A stretch of 64,000 nucleotides of DNA from Rhodobacterales bacterium (GCA_008107755.1 VIRH01000058.1:372001-436000), one strand, 5' to 3'. Positions 38,161 through 50,764 are shown, numbered from the stretch's first letter. The notes: a model not told the origin generated them from the sequence alone. A program made the numbers and translations.

Positions 38161-38676
38161 TCAGAGACGGTAAAGAATCTGGTCGGTCCAGAAGCGTTCC
38201 AGACGGCGCAGGGACTTGTTCAGTGCAACAAAATCCTCCGGTCCGATTTCACCAACCTGCTGGACCGAAAGAATGTGACGCTCGTAGAGATCGTTGACGA
38301 TCTTTGCGACTTCGCTGCCTTTTTCGGTCAGGCTCACCCGAACCGAACGACGGTCCATGCGTGAACGCTGGTGGTGGATGTAGCCGGTCTCAACAAGCTT
38401 CTTCAGGTTGTAGGAGACATTCGAGCCGAGATAGTAGCCACGGGTGCGCAGCTCTCCGGCGGTGAGCTCGGAATCGCCGATGTTGAACAGCAGCAGTGCC
38501 TGTACGCTGTTGACATCGGACCGGCCCATACGGTCGAACTCATCCTTGATGACGTCAAGAAGACGACGGTGAAGCCGCTCGACCAGAGTAAGAGCTTCCA
38601 GGTAAAGTGGCTTGATTTCCACTTCATCCGCTTCGCCCTGTGCTACAGATTCAACTGCCCTACTTGCGGTGATCAT
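38161..38676 (-). CDS. ldtR: MarR-family regulator LdtR
   Basis: 171 residues. VERLHRRLLDVIKDEFDRMGRSDVNSVQALLLFNIG and the winged helix LTAGELRTRGYYLGSNVSYNLKKLVETGYIHHQRSRMDRRSVRVSLTEKG fit LdtR, a MarR regulator of the L,D-transpeptidase ldtP and stress/cell-wall genes in Hyphomicrobiales. It lies directly upstream of ldtP, separated by its own terminator, so the two are probably transcribed independently. Confidence in the ortholog name comes from sequence recall and context. Confidence 0.88.
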   Translation of the reverse strand: MITASRAVESVAQGEADEVEIKPLYLEALTLVERLHRRLLDVIKDEFDRMGRSDVNSVQALLLFNIGDSELTAGELRTRGYYLGSNVSYNLKKLVETGYIHHQRSRMDRRSVRVSLTEKGSEVAKIVNDLYERHILSVQQVGEIGPEDFVALNKSLRRLERFWTDQILYRL

Positions 38677-38830
38677 TTGCTTTGCGCCTCTATTAGTTCC
38701 TGTCGTTCGACGGATATTTTCCCGCCTTGATGGGTAAATTAGCGGAGCGATTCTAAAATCCGCTTAAGAGACACGCTGAATCATTAGTTAATTTTCGAGG
38801 GGGCTTCGAAGGGGTCTGTTAAGACCTTGT

Positions 38831-39724
38831 TCATGATGATCCACGCAGGAACTGCACGATCCCGGAGAAATCCCGCACTTCTCCGCCGGAGTTGCAAAAG
38901 AGGGTATAGAGGGACGCGGCTTCTGCGCCCAGCGGCGTCGCCGCCCCGGCCGAACTGGCGGCTTCCTGCGCAAGTTTGAGATCCTTGAGCATCATTGCTG
39001 CGGCAAAACCCGGCTGGTAGTCCCTGTTGGCAGGCGATCCGGGCACCGGTCCGGGCACGGGGCAATAGGACGTCAGTGACCAGCACTGGCCCGACGCCGT
39101 GGAGGAAATATCGAAAAGCTTCTGCGCGTCGAGCCCGAGTTTTTCGGCGAGCACAAAAGCTTCGCTGACACCGATCATCGAAATTCCGAGAATCATGTTG
39201 TTGCAGATTTTTGCAGCCTGGCCGTTGCCCGCTCCGCCCGCGTGGACAATGGTCTTGCCCATGATGTCCAGAAAGGGTTTTGCGGCAGCAAAGGCATCGT
39301 CCGGCCCGCCGACCATGAATGTCAGCGCCCCTGCAGCCGCGCCGGCAACGCCGCCGGACACCGGCGCATCAACCATCGTCATCCCCTTTTCCAGCGCCGC
39401 GGCACTGACGACGCGCGCGCTGTCGACGTCGATTGTGGAGGAATCGATCATTACTGTGTCAGGACGGGCGCTTTCCAGAATGCCGCCCTCCCCCTGATAG
39501 ATCTGCCGCACGTGTTTGCCAGCCGGCAACATCGTGACGATCACGTCCGACGCTGCGGCCAGGTCGCCGACGCTGCCCGCTTTTTCTCCGCCGCCCGATA
39601 CGAAGGTCTCCAGGGCGGCCTCTGATAGGTCGAACCCCAGGACCCGGTGCCCGGCCTTCACGAGGTTGAGCGCCATCGGCCCTCCCATGTTGCCGAGACC
39701 GATAAAGCCGACTGTGCTGGACAT
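38831..39724 (-). CDS. mmsB: 3-hydroxyisobutyrate dehydrogenase
   Basis: 297 residues with GGGAGGAAA before the start. NAD-binding motif GFIGLGNMGGPMALNLVKAGH, substrate motif DAPVSGGVAGAAAGALTFMVGG, catalytic Lys in GNGQAAKICNNMIL. It oxidises 3-hydroxyisobutyrate to methylmalonate semialdehyde in valine breakdown. The two preceding steps are encoded at 40343-42568 on the same strand; MmsA is not in this stretch. Confidence 0.94.
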   Translation of the reverse strand: MSSTVGFIGLGNMGGPMALNLVKAGHRVLGFDLSEAALETFVSGGGEKAGSVGDLAAASDVIVTMLPAGKHVRQIYQGEGGILESARPDTVMIDSSTIDVDSARVVSAAALEKGMTMVDAPVSGGVAGAAAGALTFMVGGPDDAFAAAKPFLDIMGKTIVHAGGAGNGQAAKICNNMILGISMIGVSEAFVLAEKLGLDAQKLFDISSTASGQCWSLTSYCPVPGPVPGSPANRDYQPGFAAAMMLKDLKLAQEAASSAGAATPLGAEAASLYTLFCNSGGEVRDFSGIVQFLRGSS

Positions 39725-39904
39725 GATTTCCTCCCGAAATAGATTTGTCAGCGTTTTGAATCTGTTGGCCGCCTCAGCTGACGCGACGGTCCAACCGGTT
39801 CACATATTGATTCAAGTTTTCGTGCCGCCGTTCACCACGCACCGTCGAACCTCCCCTCCTCCGGAAGCCCGGCCCGCACGACACGCATCCCTGCAAATAG
39901 ATAC

Positions 39905-40324
39905 CTAGGGTGTGGCCGCCCGGTTCTCCTTTTCCGTGAGATAGGCGAGCGCGAAATAAATGACGATCGTCAGCAGATAGAAGGAGATCTCGTAGGGACG
40001 ACGACCATAGAGGTCCGAAAAGACCGAATGCATGACGATCTGGCAGAAGCAGCGGAACAGCCACATGACGGTTCCCCAGGAGACGGTCAGCCAGAGCCCG
40101 GTGGCGGCCACCAGGTCGAGAACGGCAAAGAAGACGATTGCTCCCTGCAGGGCGATCGGCATGTCCCAGAACCAGAGACCGCGCCATTCGACGATCCCGA
40201 TGATACGCGCCCAGTAGATGACACCGCCGCCGAACAGAAGAACGGCGATGAAGCGCAGGTACCAGATGAGGATGGTGCTCCAGGGCGGTCGGGCGTCTAT
40301 GAGGTCCTGAAAGCTGGTAATCAT
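39905..40324 (-). CDS. Four-span membrane protein, DUF6163-like
   Basis: 139 residues. Hydrophobic spans at about 18-42, 58-80, 85-105 and 115-132, with tryptophan-rich loops (YWARIIGIVEWRGLWFWDMP). I recall similar Hyphomicrobiales proteins listed as DUF6163; the assignment is tentative. It begins 18 bases after the HIBYL-CoA hydrolase stop and precedes mmsB by 180 bases, so it is inside the valine cluster, where its function is unknown. Confidence 0.7.
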   Translation of the reverse strand: MITSFQDLIDARPPWSTILIWYLRFIAVLLFGGGVIYWARIIGIVEWRGLWFWDMPIALQGAIVFFAVLDLVAATGLWLTVSWGTVMWLFRCFCQIVMHSVFSDLYGRRPYEISFYLLTIVIYFALAYLTEKENRAATP

Positions 40325-40342
40325 GCGGGAATCAGATCCTGT

Positions 40343-41377
40343 TTAGAGAGGCAGGTCGCCATCTGACGGCACCTCGAAATAGGATGCAAGGTCGTCGCTG
40401 TCCACCTGGCTGATGTCGGATGGCGACCAGACGGGTGCCTGATCCTTGTCCACCAGCACCGCACGCACGCCCTCATAAAAATCGTGTCCCCGCAGGATTC
40501 GGGAAACAATGCGGTATTCCAGTTTCATGCAGTCCGTGAACGACAGATCCACGCCACGCTTCATCTGCTCGAACGCGACGAGAACGCTCGTGGGGGACTT
40601 GCTGCGGATCGATCGGGCTGTCTCGGCGGCGAATTCCGTTTCTCCCTCGTCCAGCCGCTCAAGAATCTCCTGAACGGAGCCCGCGGAAAAAATCGCCTCG
40701 ATCTCGTAAAGATGCTCTTCCATCCTTCCCTTTTCCGGCGTTACCAGACGAGGGGCCAGCAGGGCATCGATATCGTCACTATCTTCCAGGCCCTTTTCAA
40801 TGTCAGCGAGTGTGCTCTCGTCGATTGCATGGGTCAGGATGCCGGCGGCGAGTGCATCGCCCTGTTTCAGTCGTCCCGCGCTGAGGGCGCAATAAACGCC
40901 GGTCCTTGCCGGCAGGCGCGGCAGAAACCAGGTCGCGCCGACGTCCGGAAAGAAACCGATGCCTGTTTCCGGCATTGCGAAAAGCGTTTTCCCGGTACCG
41001 ACCCGGTAGGTCCCGTGAACGGAGATCCCGACGCCGCCGCCCATGACGATGCCATCGATCAGCGACACATAAGGCTTCGGAAAGGACTTGATCCGGGCGT
41101 TGAGCAGGTATTCATCGCGAAAGAATGCACTGAGGCCTTCGCTGCGGCCCGCCTTGTGCGCGTCATAGATGCTGCGAATGTCGCCGCCGGCACAGAAGGC
41201 TTTTTCCCTGGCTCCCGTCACGACCACGCGGGCAACCTGCGGGTCGTCTGCCCAGCGCGCCAATTGGGCATCCATGGCCGTGACCATGGCGTGATTGAGA
41301 GCATTCAGGGCCTTGGGCCGGTTCAGGATAATGAACCCGGCCTGGCCGCGTCGTTCAAAAAGAATTTCTTCGCTCAC
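40343..41377 (-). CDS. 3-hydroxyisobutyryl-CoA hydrolase (crotonase fold)
   Basis: 344 residues. Crotonase fold: oxyanion-hole residues in AFCAGGDIRSIYD and DGIVMGGGVGISVHG; AMPETGIGFFPDVGATWFLPRL holds Glu and Asp typical of HIBCH rather than enoyl-CoA hydratase, as does the longer C-terminus. It releases free 3-hydroxyisobutyrate for MmsB. It follows the isobutyryl-CoA dehydrogenase by 51 bases. Confidence 0.93.
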   Translation of the reverse strand: MSEEILFERRGQAGFIILNRPKALNALNHAMVTAMDAQLARWADDPQVARVVVTGAREKAFCAGGDIRSIYDAHKAGRSEGLSAFFRDEYLLNARIKSFPKPYVSLIDGIVMGGGVGISVHGTYRVGTGKTLFAMPETGIGFFPDVGATWFLPRLPARTGVYCALSAGRLKQGDALAAGILTHAIDESTLADIEKGLEDSDDIDALLAPRLVTPEKGRMEEHLYEIEAIFSAGSVQEILERLDEGETEFAAETARSIRSKSPTSVLVAFEQMKRGVDLSFTDCMKLEYRIVSRILRGHDFYEGVRAVLVDKDQAPVWSPSDISQVDSDDLASYFEVPSDGDLPL

Positions 41378-41428
41378 GCTTCCTCACAAATCGAGAATCA
41401 AATCAGGCACAAGGCGCCCTGTCTTCGT

Positions 41429-42568
41429 TCAATCCTTCAGCAACTGACGGGCAATGATCAAGCGCATGATCTCGTTCGTGCCTTCCAAGATCTGGTGAAC
41501 CCGCACATCCCGGAAGAAACGTTCGATCGGGTAGTCGCGAAGATATCCGTAGCCGCCATGAAGCTGAAGCGCCTCGTTGACCACCTTGAATCCGGTGTCG
41601 GTCGCCAGACGCTTGGCCATGGCCGCCAGCCGGGTCGCATCGGGCGACTTGGCGTCGACAGCGGCTGCAGCCTTGTGAAGAAGCAGCCGGGCGGCCTCCA
41701 GTTCGGTCGCCATGTCGGCCAGTCGAAACTGCAGCGCCTGGAATTCGGCAATCGGCTTGCCGAACTGCTTGCGCTCCTGGACGTAGGCAAGCGAATGGTC
41801 GAGGCAGGCCTGGGCCGCCCCCAGCGAGCAGGCTCCGATATTGACGCGTCCCCCGTCCAAAGCGGACATGGCGATCTTGAAGCCCTGCCCCTCCTCGCCG
41901 ACGAGATTGCTCTTCGGGACCCGGCAGTCCGTGAAGTTCACCTGGGCGGTTGGCTGGCTCTTCCAGCCGAGCTTGATCTCGTTGGCGCCGAAACTGAGAC
42001 CCGGCGTGTCCTTTTCCACCAGAATGCAGGAGATGCCGGAAGGTCCCTCGCCGCCCGTGCGCACCATGACCGCGTAGAGATCGCTGACGCCGCCGCCGGA
42101 AATGAAGGCCTTGGAGCCGTTGAGAACATAGTCATCGCCGTCCGCCTTTGCCGTCGTGCGCAAGGCGGCGGCATCAGATCCGGAACCTGGCTCGGTGAGA
42201 CAATAGCTTGTCAGCAATTCCATGGTGCACAGTCTTGCGAGATACGTCTCGCGCTGCGCCTCGGTGCCGAAGGTATCGACGATCCAGGCAACCATGTTGT
42301 GGATGGACATATAGGCGGCGGTGGAGGTGCAGCCCCTGGCGAGTTCCTCGAATATCAGTGCCGCATCCAGGCGCGACAGGGCCGACCCGCCAAAATCCTC
42401 GCGCACGTAGATCCCGCCGAAACCGAGTTCGGCCGCCTTGCGCATGGTCGGGACGGGAAAGATGCTGTCTTCGTCCCACTCCCGCGCATGAGGGGCCAGT
42501 TCGTCCCGCGCAAACCCCGCAGCCATATCCTGAAAGGCGCGCTGCTCTTCGTTCAGTGCAAAGTCCAC
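41429..42568 (-). CDS. Acyl-CoA dehydrogenase, isobutyryl-CoA dehydrogenase type
   Basis: 379 residues from a GTG at 42568 with GGAGGA upstream ([13 protein letters not shown]). Signatures: [29 protein letters not shown], and [35 protein letters not shown] with the Glu of the EGTNE motif. Together with the hydrolase and MmsB genes downstream this marks the valine branch (ACAD8-like). A short/branched substrate is inferred from context. It is divergent from hemB. Confidence 0.9.
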   Translation of the reverse strand: MDFALNEEQRAFQDMAAGFARDELAPHAREWDEDSIFPVPTMRKAAELGFGGIYVREDFGGSALSRLDAALIFEELARGCTSTAAYMSIHNMVAWIVDTFGTEAQRETYLARLCTMELLTSYCLTEPGSGSDAAALRTTAKADGDDYVLNGSKAFISGGGVSDLYAVMVRTGGEGPSGISCILVEKDTPGLSFGANEIKLGWKSQPTAQVNFTDCRVPKSNLVGEEGQGFKIAMSALDGGRVNIGACSLGAAQACLDHSLAYVQERKQFGKPIAEFQALQFRLADMATELEAARLLLHKAAAAVDAKSPDATRLAAMAKRLATDTGFKVVNEALQLHGGYGYLRDYPIERFFRDVRVHQILEGTNEIMRLIIARQLLKD

Positions 42569-42653
42569 AATGTCCTCCCTCAAAGCGCAAACGCGACTCG
42601 CCCCTCGTCTCCCGGGCAATATGTATGCGTTCCTGTGTCCTGAAAGCACTTAA

Positions 42654-45094
<2,441 letters not shown>

Positions 45095-45110
45095 GGCCGT
45101 GCCTCGGGTT

Positions 45111-45133
45111 GCCGGGATTTGCGAAAACCCGGC
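45111..45133 (+). terminator. Weak hairpin after threonine ammonia-lyase
   Basis: GCCGGG (45111-45116) pairs with CCCGGC (45128-45133), loop with A4. It lies 17 bases after the stop and before the RDD gene; no U-tract, so attenuation rather than full termination. Confidence 0.35.
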
Positions 45134-45174
45134 GCAATGCCCACATTATGGGCAAGACGAAACAGGAGCCTCTC

Positions 45175-45672
45175 ATGTCCTCAGAATACACACCGGAATA
45201 TGCTCAACAGGACGCATTCGATCCGGTTGCAAATCCGGAGCTGTTTACGGGTGTTCGCAGCCGACGGATGTTTGCGTTCTGCATTGACGTGATCATCATC
45301 GCGATCCTGACCTTCGTTGCCGGTATCGTCGTGTTCTTCCTCGGGATCTTCACGCTGGGCCTCGGCTTCCTGCTTTACGCGATCCTGCCGACGGCGGTCG
45401 CGCTGCTTTATGCCGCCTTCACGCTCGGCGGGCCTGCCGCATCCACGCTCGGCATGCGGGCGATGGGACTTGAGCTGCGCCTCTGGTACGGTGCGCGCCC
45501 CTACCCTCTTCTGGCCGCGGTTCACGTGATCCTGTTCTGGTTCTCGATCTCCGTGCTGACGCCGCTGGTGCTGCTGGTTGCGCTTTTCACGGACAAGAAA
45601 CGCCTTCTCCATGACATCGTTCTGGGCGTCGTGATGATCAATTCGTCCGCGCTACGCAACCTGCCCCGATAG
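45175..45672 (+). CDS. RDD-family membrane protein
   Basis: 165 residues starting MSSEYTPEYAQQ at 45175 (AGGAG upstream). Three spans; the RDD motif is RSRRMFAFCIDVIIIAIL, with the second Asp in KKRLLHDIVLGVVMI. GGPAASTLGMRAMGLELRLW is the usual amphipathic link. Function of the family is mostly unknown; some members are linked to transport or Na+/osmotic tolerance. A copy next to hemB is common in this order. Confidence 0.88.
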   Translation: MSSEYTPEYAQQDAFDPVANPELFTGVRSRRMFAFCIDVIIIAILTFVAGIVVFFLGIFTLGLGFLLYAILPTAVALLYAAFTLGGPAASTLGMRAMGLELRLWYGARPYPLLAAVHVILFWFSISVLTPLVLLVALFTDKKRLLHDIVLGVVMINSSALRNLPR

Positions 45673-45708
45673 AAACAGCTGCCGTTCAGTGCCTGGCGGC
45701 CACTTTGC

Positions 45709-46236
45709 TCATCCGTTGAGGACCGCTATCGAGAGGTTCAAGGCGCCCGCATAGGCAAGCCAGAGTCCGTATGGAATGAACAGGACCGCGGACAGTCGGT
45801 CCCGGCTCCAGCGGTCTGCGATGAAGGACAGCACCAGGGCAATCATCGCGATGATGATCGCGAAAGCGGGCCACGGAAGGTGCAGTGTGAAGAAAACAGG
45901 CGACCACAGCCAGTTCAGTACCAGTTGCCCACCCCACATCCCCATGGCCGGTCCGGACGGCTCGCGCGTGAATGTGCGCCACCCGGCAATTGCGATAAAG
46001 ATGTAAAGGATCGTCCAGGCCGGCGCGAAGATCCAGTTCGGCGGTGTGAAATTCGGCTTCATCAATTCCCGGTACCAATCGCCCGGCGGTGAACCGATAC
46101 CGATCAGAATGCCGACGCCGAGCACGACGGTCAGAAAGATCGCGAGAATGACGAGAGAAACAGGGGTGGACGTCCGGGTCGGGAATGATGCCTTCATGGC
46201 TTGGGCAACGTCCGAGCCGCCAATCGGTTCCTGCAT
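45709..46236 (-). CDS. tspO: TspO/MBR family tryptophan-rich sensory protein
   Basis: 175 residues from the ATG at 46236; an alternative at 46197 lacks a ribosome site. Five spans and the family signature KPNFTPPNWIFAPAWTILYIFIAIAGW, then VLNWLWSPVFFTLHLPWPAF. Binds porphyrins and affects their efflux/oxidation in Rhodobacter; the location near hemB is suggestive but they are on opposite strands. Slightly longer N-terminus than usual. Confidence 0.94.
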   Translation of the reverse strand: MQEPIGGSDVAQAMKASFPTRTSTPVSLVILAIFLTVVLGVGILIGIGSPPGDWYRELMKPNFTPPNWIFAPAWTILYIFIAIAGWRTFTREPSGPAMGMWGGQLVLNWLWSPVFFTLHLPWPAFAIIIAMIALVLSFIADRWSRDRLSAVLFIPYGLWLAYAGALNLSIAVLNG

Positions 46237-46469
46237 TTTTCCGCGTGTCCGGCTGGAGAGTGTAAAGAGGCCTGAGCCGAATGCAGGATTCCGATACCGA
46301 CACACGGCTGAATTGAAACTCTCAAAATGACAGTCACTTAGGCCATAATTCTCTTTTGAAACCCGTCAAATCAGTATCTTAATCCCACCAACGCCTCTTC
46401 CATTGCCGGGACCGCATGTTCTAGACTGCAGGTCGACAGGGTTGGCCACCTTAGGCTACGGGCAGGTGA

Positions 46470-48305
46470 ATGGAATCAATTGATATTGCAATGGCGCTCA
46501 CCTTCATGGTGATTGCGGTCACGGTTGTTCTCTACGCCATCGAGCGTTACGCGATCGAATCCATCGCACTCGGGTCTGTCTCAGCTTTCATTGTCATCTT
46601 TTATCTTTTTCCCGTCACGGCGCCGGACGGCAATATGGTCGACACCGGCGACTTTCTTGCCGGCTTCGCCAATCCCGCGCTTATCACCGTCATCTGCCTG
46701 CTGATCATTGGCCAGGGGCTGTTCCAGACAGATGCGCTGGAAGGCCCGGCGAAGCTGATCGTGCGCATGGCACGCGGGCGCTCGCAATGGGTTGCTGTCC
46801 CGATCCTGTTCTTTGTCGGGATACTGAGTGCTTTCTTGAACAACACGCCGGTCGTCGTCATGTTTCTGCCGATCCTGACGGCAGTTGCGGCAACCGTCGG
46901 ACAGTCGCCAGCCCGCGTGCTCATGCCGCTTTCCTTCATTGCCATTCTGGGCGGCATGACAACGCTGATCGGCTCATCCACGAACCTGCTCGTCGCCAGT
47001 CAGGCTTCGCAGATTTCCGACCTGAAGCTCACCTTCTTCAGCTTCACGCCGATCGGTCTTCTGGTGGCAAGTGTCGGCGCCGTCTACGTCCTGTTCCTCA
47101 TGCCGCGCTTCCTGCAGCCGCGCAAGACGATGGCCGAGGAACTTCAGGTCACCTCCGGAAAGCAGTTCATCGCGCAGATCGAAATTACCTATGGCCATCC
47201 GCTAGTCGGCGTTGAATCGGTTTCCGGCATGTTCCCCAAGCTGAAGGACATGACGGTCCGTCTCGTCCAGCGTGGCCAGAAGCCGATCCTGCCGCCGTTC
47301 GAGAATGTTGTTCTGTCGCCCGGCGATACGGTCATCGTGGCGGCGACGCGCACGGCGCTCGCCAACGCGCTTGCCCGGCGGCAGCCACTCATGGAGGCGG
47401 AGTCGGAGAACAGCGGCAACGGTCGGGAGTCGACGGCGGTTCAGCCGGGGTCGATCAGCCTTGCGGAAGTCGTTGTCGCACCAGCCTCTCGTCTCATGGG
47501 CAGAACGCTGCCGCAGTCCGGTTTCTACAGCGAGACCGGGTGCCTTGTGATGGGCATCCAGCGGCGCAGCCGCATGCCGCGCATGGCGATGAACGACATT
47601 CGCCTCGAAGCGGGCGACGTGCTACTCGTGGCCGGCCGGGAAGAGGAAATCGCGCGCCTGCGCGGAAACCGCGACGTGCTCCTGCTCGACTGGTCGACAG
47701 CAGAGGTGCCCCGGCGTCGCTATGCCCCGCGTGCACTTGCGATCTTCGGTTGCGTCGTCGGCCTTGCCGCTGCCGGACTGATGCCGATCGCGACGGCCTC
47801 CGTTGCCGGCACCTTCGCCATGATTGCGTCCGGCTGCCTCAACATCCGTCAGGCGATGCGCGCCATCGACAGCCGCATCTTCATGCTCGTCGGCGCTTCG
47901 CTTGCCGGCGCAGTGGCCCTGGAGGCAACGGGTGGCGCCCAGGCGATTGCCTCGGCGCTCGTCTATGTGCTCGAGGGCGCTTCCGCATCCGTCATGCTGT
48001 CCGCGCTCTTTTTCATCGTGATGGTTCTGACCAATTTTCTGTCCAACAATGCGGCTGCCGTGCTGTTCACACCGGTCGCGATCAACCTCGCCGCCCAGAT
48101 CGACCAGAGGCCGGAAGCCTTCGTGGTGTGCCTGATCATTGCGGCCAACGCGTCTTTCGCCACGCCGATCGGATACCAGACCAACCTGATCGTGATGGGG
48201 CCGGGACACTATCGTTTCGCCGATTTCATGCGCGCCGGCGCGCCGCTGGCCCTTATTTTATGGTTGACCTTCTCGCTGGCGGCCCCATGGTATTACGGGT
48301 TATAA
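46470..48305 (+). CDS. SLC13/DASS-type transporter with TrkA-C domains
   Basis: 611 residues. Two membrane halves, about residues 10-205 and 430-611, both with the DASS loop ([26 protein letters not shown]) and the second signature [17 protein letters not shown]. Between them two RCK_C/TrkA-C domains ([55 protein letters not shown]). Likely Na+- or H+-coupled import of sulfate or carboxylates. Start ATG at 46470. Confidence 0.9.
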   Translation: MESIDIAMALTFMVIAVTVVLYAIERYAIESIALGSVSAFIVIFYLFPVTAPDGNMVDTGDFLAGFANPALITVICLLIIGQGLFQTDALEGPAKLIVRMARGRSQWVAVPILFFVGILSAFLNNTPVVVMFLPILTAVAATVGQSPARVLMPLSFIAILGGMTTLIGSSTNLLVASQASQISDLKLTFFSFTPIGLLVASVGAVYVLFLMPRFLQPRKTMAEELQVTSGKQFIAQIEITYGHPLVGVESVSGMFPKLKDMTVRLVQRGQKPILPPFENVVLSPGDTVIVAATRTALANALARRQPLMEAESENSGNGRESTAVQPGSISLAEVVVAPASRLMGRTLPQSGFYSETGCLVMGIQRRSRMPRMAMNDIRLEAGDVLLVAGREEEIARLRGNRDVLLLDWSTAEVPRRRYAPRALAIFGCVVGLAAAGLMPIATASVAGTFAMIASGCLNIRQAMRAIDSRIFMLVGASLAGAVALEATGGAQAIASALVYVLEGASASVMLSALFFIVMVLTNFLSNNAAAVLFTPVAINLAAQIDQRPEAFVVCLIIAANASFATPIGYQTNLIVMGPGHYRFADFMRAGAPLALILWLTFSLAAPWYYGL

Positions 48306-48345
48306 ACAGCCGGACCATGGCAATGAGATTTCGCTGGACGACAAG

Positions 48346-49116
48346 GTGACACGGCACCCAACAGACCATCCGCAATTCTATCTCACCGCACCAGCGCCCT
48401 GCCCCTATATTGAGGGCAAGCAGGAGCGCAAGGTCTTCACGCATCTTGTTGGCCACGGCGCTCCGGCGCTCAACGAGGTCCTGACCCAGGGCGGTTTCCG
48501 GCGCAGCCAGAACATTGCCTATCGCCCCGCCTGCGAAAGCTGCCAGTCCTGCATATCCGTCCGGGTGCGGGTAGACGACTTCAATTGGACCCGATCTTTC
48601 AAGCGTGTCTGGAAATCCGCCTCCGACATCGTCGGCGCCCGCCTCCCCGCGAGCCCGTCCGCCGAGCAATATGACCTCTTCCGCGAATATCTGGAGACCC
48701 GCCACGAAAACGGCGGCATGACCGAGATGAGCGTGCTGGACTACGCCATGATGGTGGAGGACACGCATGTGGAAACGCTGGTGATCGAATATCGGCGCCG
48801 CGGACCGGACACATTTCTGACCGGAGCCGGCGAAGGCCCTCTCCTCGGCGTCGCGCTCAGCGACCAGCTGTCGGACGGCCTGTCGATGGTCTATTCCTTC
48901 TACGATCCGACCTTCCGGGACACGCCGCTCGGCACCTACATGATCTTGGACCATGTTGAGCGTGCCCGCAGGATGCGCCTGCCCTATGTCTACCTCGGCT
49001 ACTGGGTCGAGGGGTCGGCAAAGATGGCCTACAAGGCGCGTTTCAAGCCCCAGGAACATCTTGGCCCGAACGGCTGGATGGTCGTGGATGCTCCGGCCTA
49101 TGTCGACCCGTCCTGA
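48346..49116 (+). CDS. bpt: Aspartate/glutamate leucyltransferase (Bpt, N-degron pathway)
   Basis: 256 residues from a GTG at 48346 ([21 protein letters not shown], the usual N-terminus). Attaches leucine to N-terminal Asp/Glu to mark proteins for ClpS/ClpAP. Signatures: [18 protein letters not shown] and [20 protein letters not shown] with conserved cysteines, YSFYDP and [19 protein letters not shown] at the end. ATGs upstream are out of frame. Ribosome site poor. Confidence 0.93.
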   Translation: MTRHPTDHPQFYLTAPAPCPYIEGKQERKVFTHLVGHGAPALNEVLTQGGFRRSQNIAYRPACESCQSCISVRVRVDDFNWTRSFKRVWKSASDIVGARLPASPSAEQYDLFREYLETRHENGGMTEMSVLDYAMMVEDTHVETLVIEYRRRGPDTFLTGAGEGPLLGVALSDQLSDGLSMVYSFYDPTFRDTPLGTYMILDHVERARRMRLPYVYLGYWVEGSAKMAYKARFKPQEHLGPNGWMVVDAPAYVDPS

Positions 49117-49156
49117 AAATTCGGATTTGGCATCGCGGATAGACCGCGAGGTTCGC

Positions 49157-49816
49157 TCAGGGAATGTGCTGGCGGATCCCGTCAAAGACCGAGCGGAACA
49201 TCTCTTCCGTCAGTCGGCCGGTATTCGTGTTGTAACGCGAGCAATGATAGCTGTCGAACAACGACATGCTGTAGCCGGGCAAGCTGTGCCTTGCGCCATG
49301 GCGGAACGGGAATTCCGCGCGCCTGAGGCCGAGCGCGCTCAGGAATGTTTCATGCGCGATGCGTCCCAGCGCCAGGACAGCCCTGATGGAGGGGTTGGCG
49401 TCGAGCGTTGCCAGAAGATACGGACGGCACGTCTTGATTTCCGGGCCGGTCGGCTTGTTCTGCGGTGGCAGACAGCGCACGGCATTGGTGATCATGGCGT
49501 CCTGCAGCTCCAGACCGTCGTCGGGGCGAGCGCGATAGGTCCCGCTCGCAAAGCCGTAATCCAGCATCGTCTTGTAGAGAAGGTCGCCGGCGTAGTCGCC
49601 GGTAAAGGGTCGGCCCGTGGCATTTGCCCCCTTCATGCCCGGCGCGAGACCGATGACCAGAAGCCGGGGATCTGCGGACGTGAACGAGCGCACCGGAGCG
49701 TTGTACCACTCCGGGTGCGCGCTGTTCAGCTCATCGCGAAGCGCAACGAGCCTGGGGCAGGCTGGACAATCCAGTGGCGGATCGACCGGCCCGTATTTTC
49801 CGTCGAGTGCGGACAT
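49157..49816 (-). CDS. Uracil-DNA glycosylase family 5 (UDGb)
   Basis: 219 residues. Cysteines CPACPRL near the start point to an iron-sulfur cluster. Motif A is GLAPGMKGANATGRPFTGD, which lacks the usual polar residue of family 1; motif B is DSYHCSRYNTNTGRLT. These are family 5 marks. Removes uracil or deaminated purines. It follows the NYN gene by eight bases on the same strand. Confidence 0.92.
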   Translation of the reverse strand: MSALDGKYGPVDPPLDCPACPRLVALRDELNSAHPEWYNAPVRSFTSADPRLLVIGLAPGMKGANATGRPFTGDYAGDLLYKTMLDYGFASGTYRARPDDGLELQDAMITNAVRCLPPQNKPTGPEIKTCRPYLLATLDANPSIRAVLALGRIAHETFLSALGLRRAEFPFRHGARHSLPGYSMSLFDSYHCSRYNTNTGRLTEEMFRSVFDGIRQHIP

Positions 49817-49824
49817 CCGGCGCC

Positions 49825-50418
49825 TTAGTACTCGTCGTCCTCATCGTCCTCATCCGCCTGCGGCGCAACCTGCGGGCGGGCTGGACGTTCGGACGGATCA
49901 CGGCCGATCTTGTTGGCGAGGCTGGCCAGATCGATGAAATGGTCTGCCTGCCGACGCAGGTCGTCAGCAATCATGGGCGGCTGTGTCTTGAGGGTCGAAA
50001 CGACGCTGACCTTGCGGCCCTTGCGCTGCAAGGCCTCGACGAGTGAGCGGAAATCGCCATCGCCCGAAAAGAGGACGATGTGATCAACGGACTCGACGAG
50101 CTGCATGGCATCGACAGCAAGCTCGATGTCCATGTTTCCCTTCACCTTGCGACGGCCCGCACTGTCGACGAATTCCTTCACAGGCTTGGTGATCACCTTA
50201 TAGCCATTGTAGTCCAGCCAATCGATGAGCGGCCGAATGGACGAGTACTCCTGATCTTCGATCAATGCGGTGTAATAATACGCACGCAGAAGATAGGCAT
50301 GTCCCTGAAATTCTTTCAGCAAACGCTTGTAATCGATATCAAAGCCAATAGCCTTGGCAGTGGAGTACAAGTTAGCGCCATCAATGAACAAAGCTACCTT
50401 TTCTCGAGCATCAAACAT
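49825..50418 (-). CDS. NYN-domain (LabA/DUF88-like) putative ribonuclease
   Basis: 197 residues. PIN-like fold with acidic centres FIDGANLY, GNMDIELAVDAM and FSGDGDFRSLVEAL, as in LabA/DUF88 proteins. The last 25 residues are proline- and acid-rich (…PQVAPQADEDDEDDEY). Predicted metal-dependent nuclease; substrate unknown. Its start faces rpoZ. Confidence 0.88.
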   Translation of the reverse strand: MFDAREKVALFIDGANLYSTAKAIGFDIDYKRLLKEFQGHAYLLRAYYYTALIEDQEYSSIRPLIDWLDYNGYKVITKPVKEFVDSAGRRKVKGNMDIELAVDAMQLVESVDHIVLFSGDGDFRSLVEALQRKGRKVSVVSTLKTQPPMIADDLRRQADHFIDLASLANKIGRDPSERPARPQVAPQADEDDEDDEY

Positions 50419-50611
50419 GTTATTTGAAACCTTTCCGAGTCATATGCATAGAAAAGCCGAAATGAGGCCAAAGAATCCGGCTTCCCGCAGCCAAATCCGA
50501 TCTGCCCCACCGTCGATTCAACGCATACGTTTGCTGTAAGGAAACCTTCGTTTATATCAGCTTCCATCAGCTTTTTTGTTTTGTTATCCCAACGGCCATA
50601 TGATTCTTTTT

Positions 50612-50640
50612 TTGACCGTTTGAGTGCCCTACACCATAAT
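50612..50640 (+). promoter_or_regulatory. rpoZ: Upstream sigma-70-type promoter for rpoZ
   Basis: TTGACC, 17-base spacer, CATAAT. Would give a leader of about 155 bases to rpoZ. Confidence 0.55.
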
Positions 50641-50735
50641 ATTGTCTTGTCGCAATGCAAAAGCGAGCGGCAGATTCAAAAATTGGGCGTAACATTTGGT
50701 ATATGTGGAGCGCTGATCTGACTTCTGACAGGGGC

Positions 50736-50764
50736 TTGCTTTTTGAAAGTGCCACCACTATACG
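50736..50764 (+). promoter_or_regulatory. rpoZ: Proximal sigma-70-type promoter for rpoZ
   Basis: TTGCTT, 17-base spacer, TATACG, giving a start near 50771 and a leader of about 33 bases. Confidence 0.5.

Noticed and set aside
40484..42643. 719-codon open frame antisense to HIBCH and isobutyryl-CoA dehydrogenase
   Set aside because: It crosses two well-supported genes on the other strand, has no recognisable domain, and reflects codon-position GC bias.
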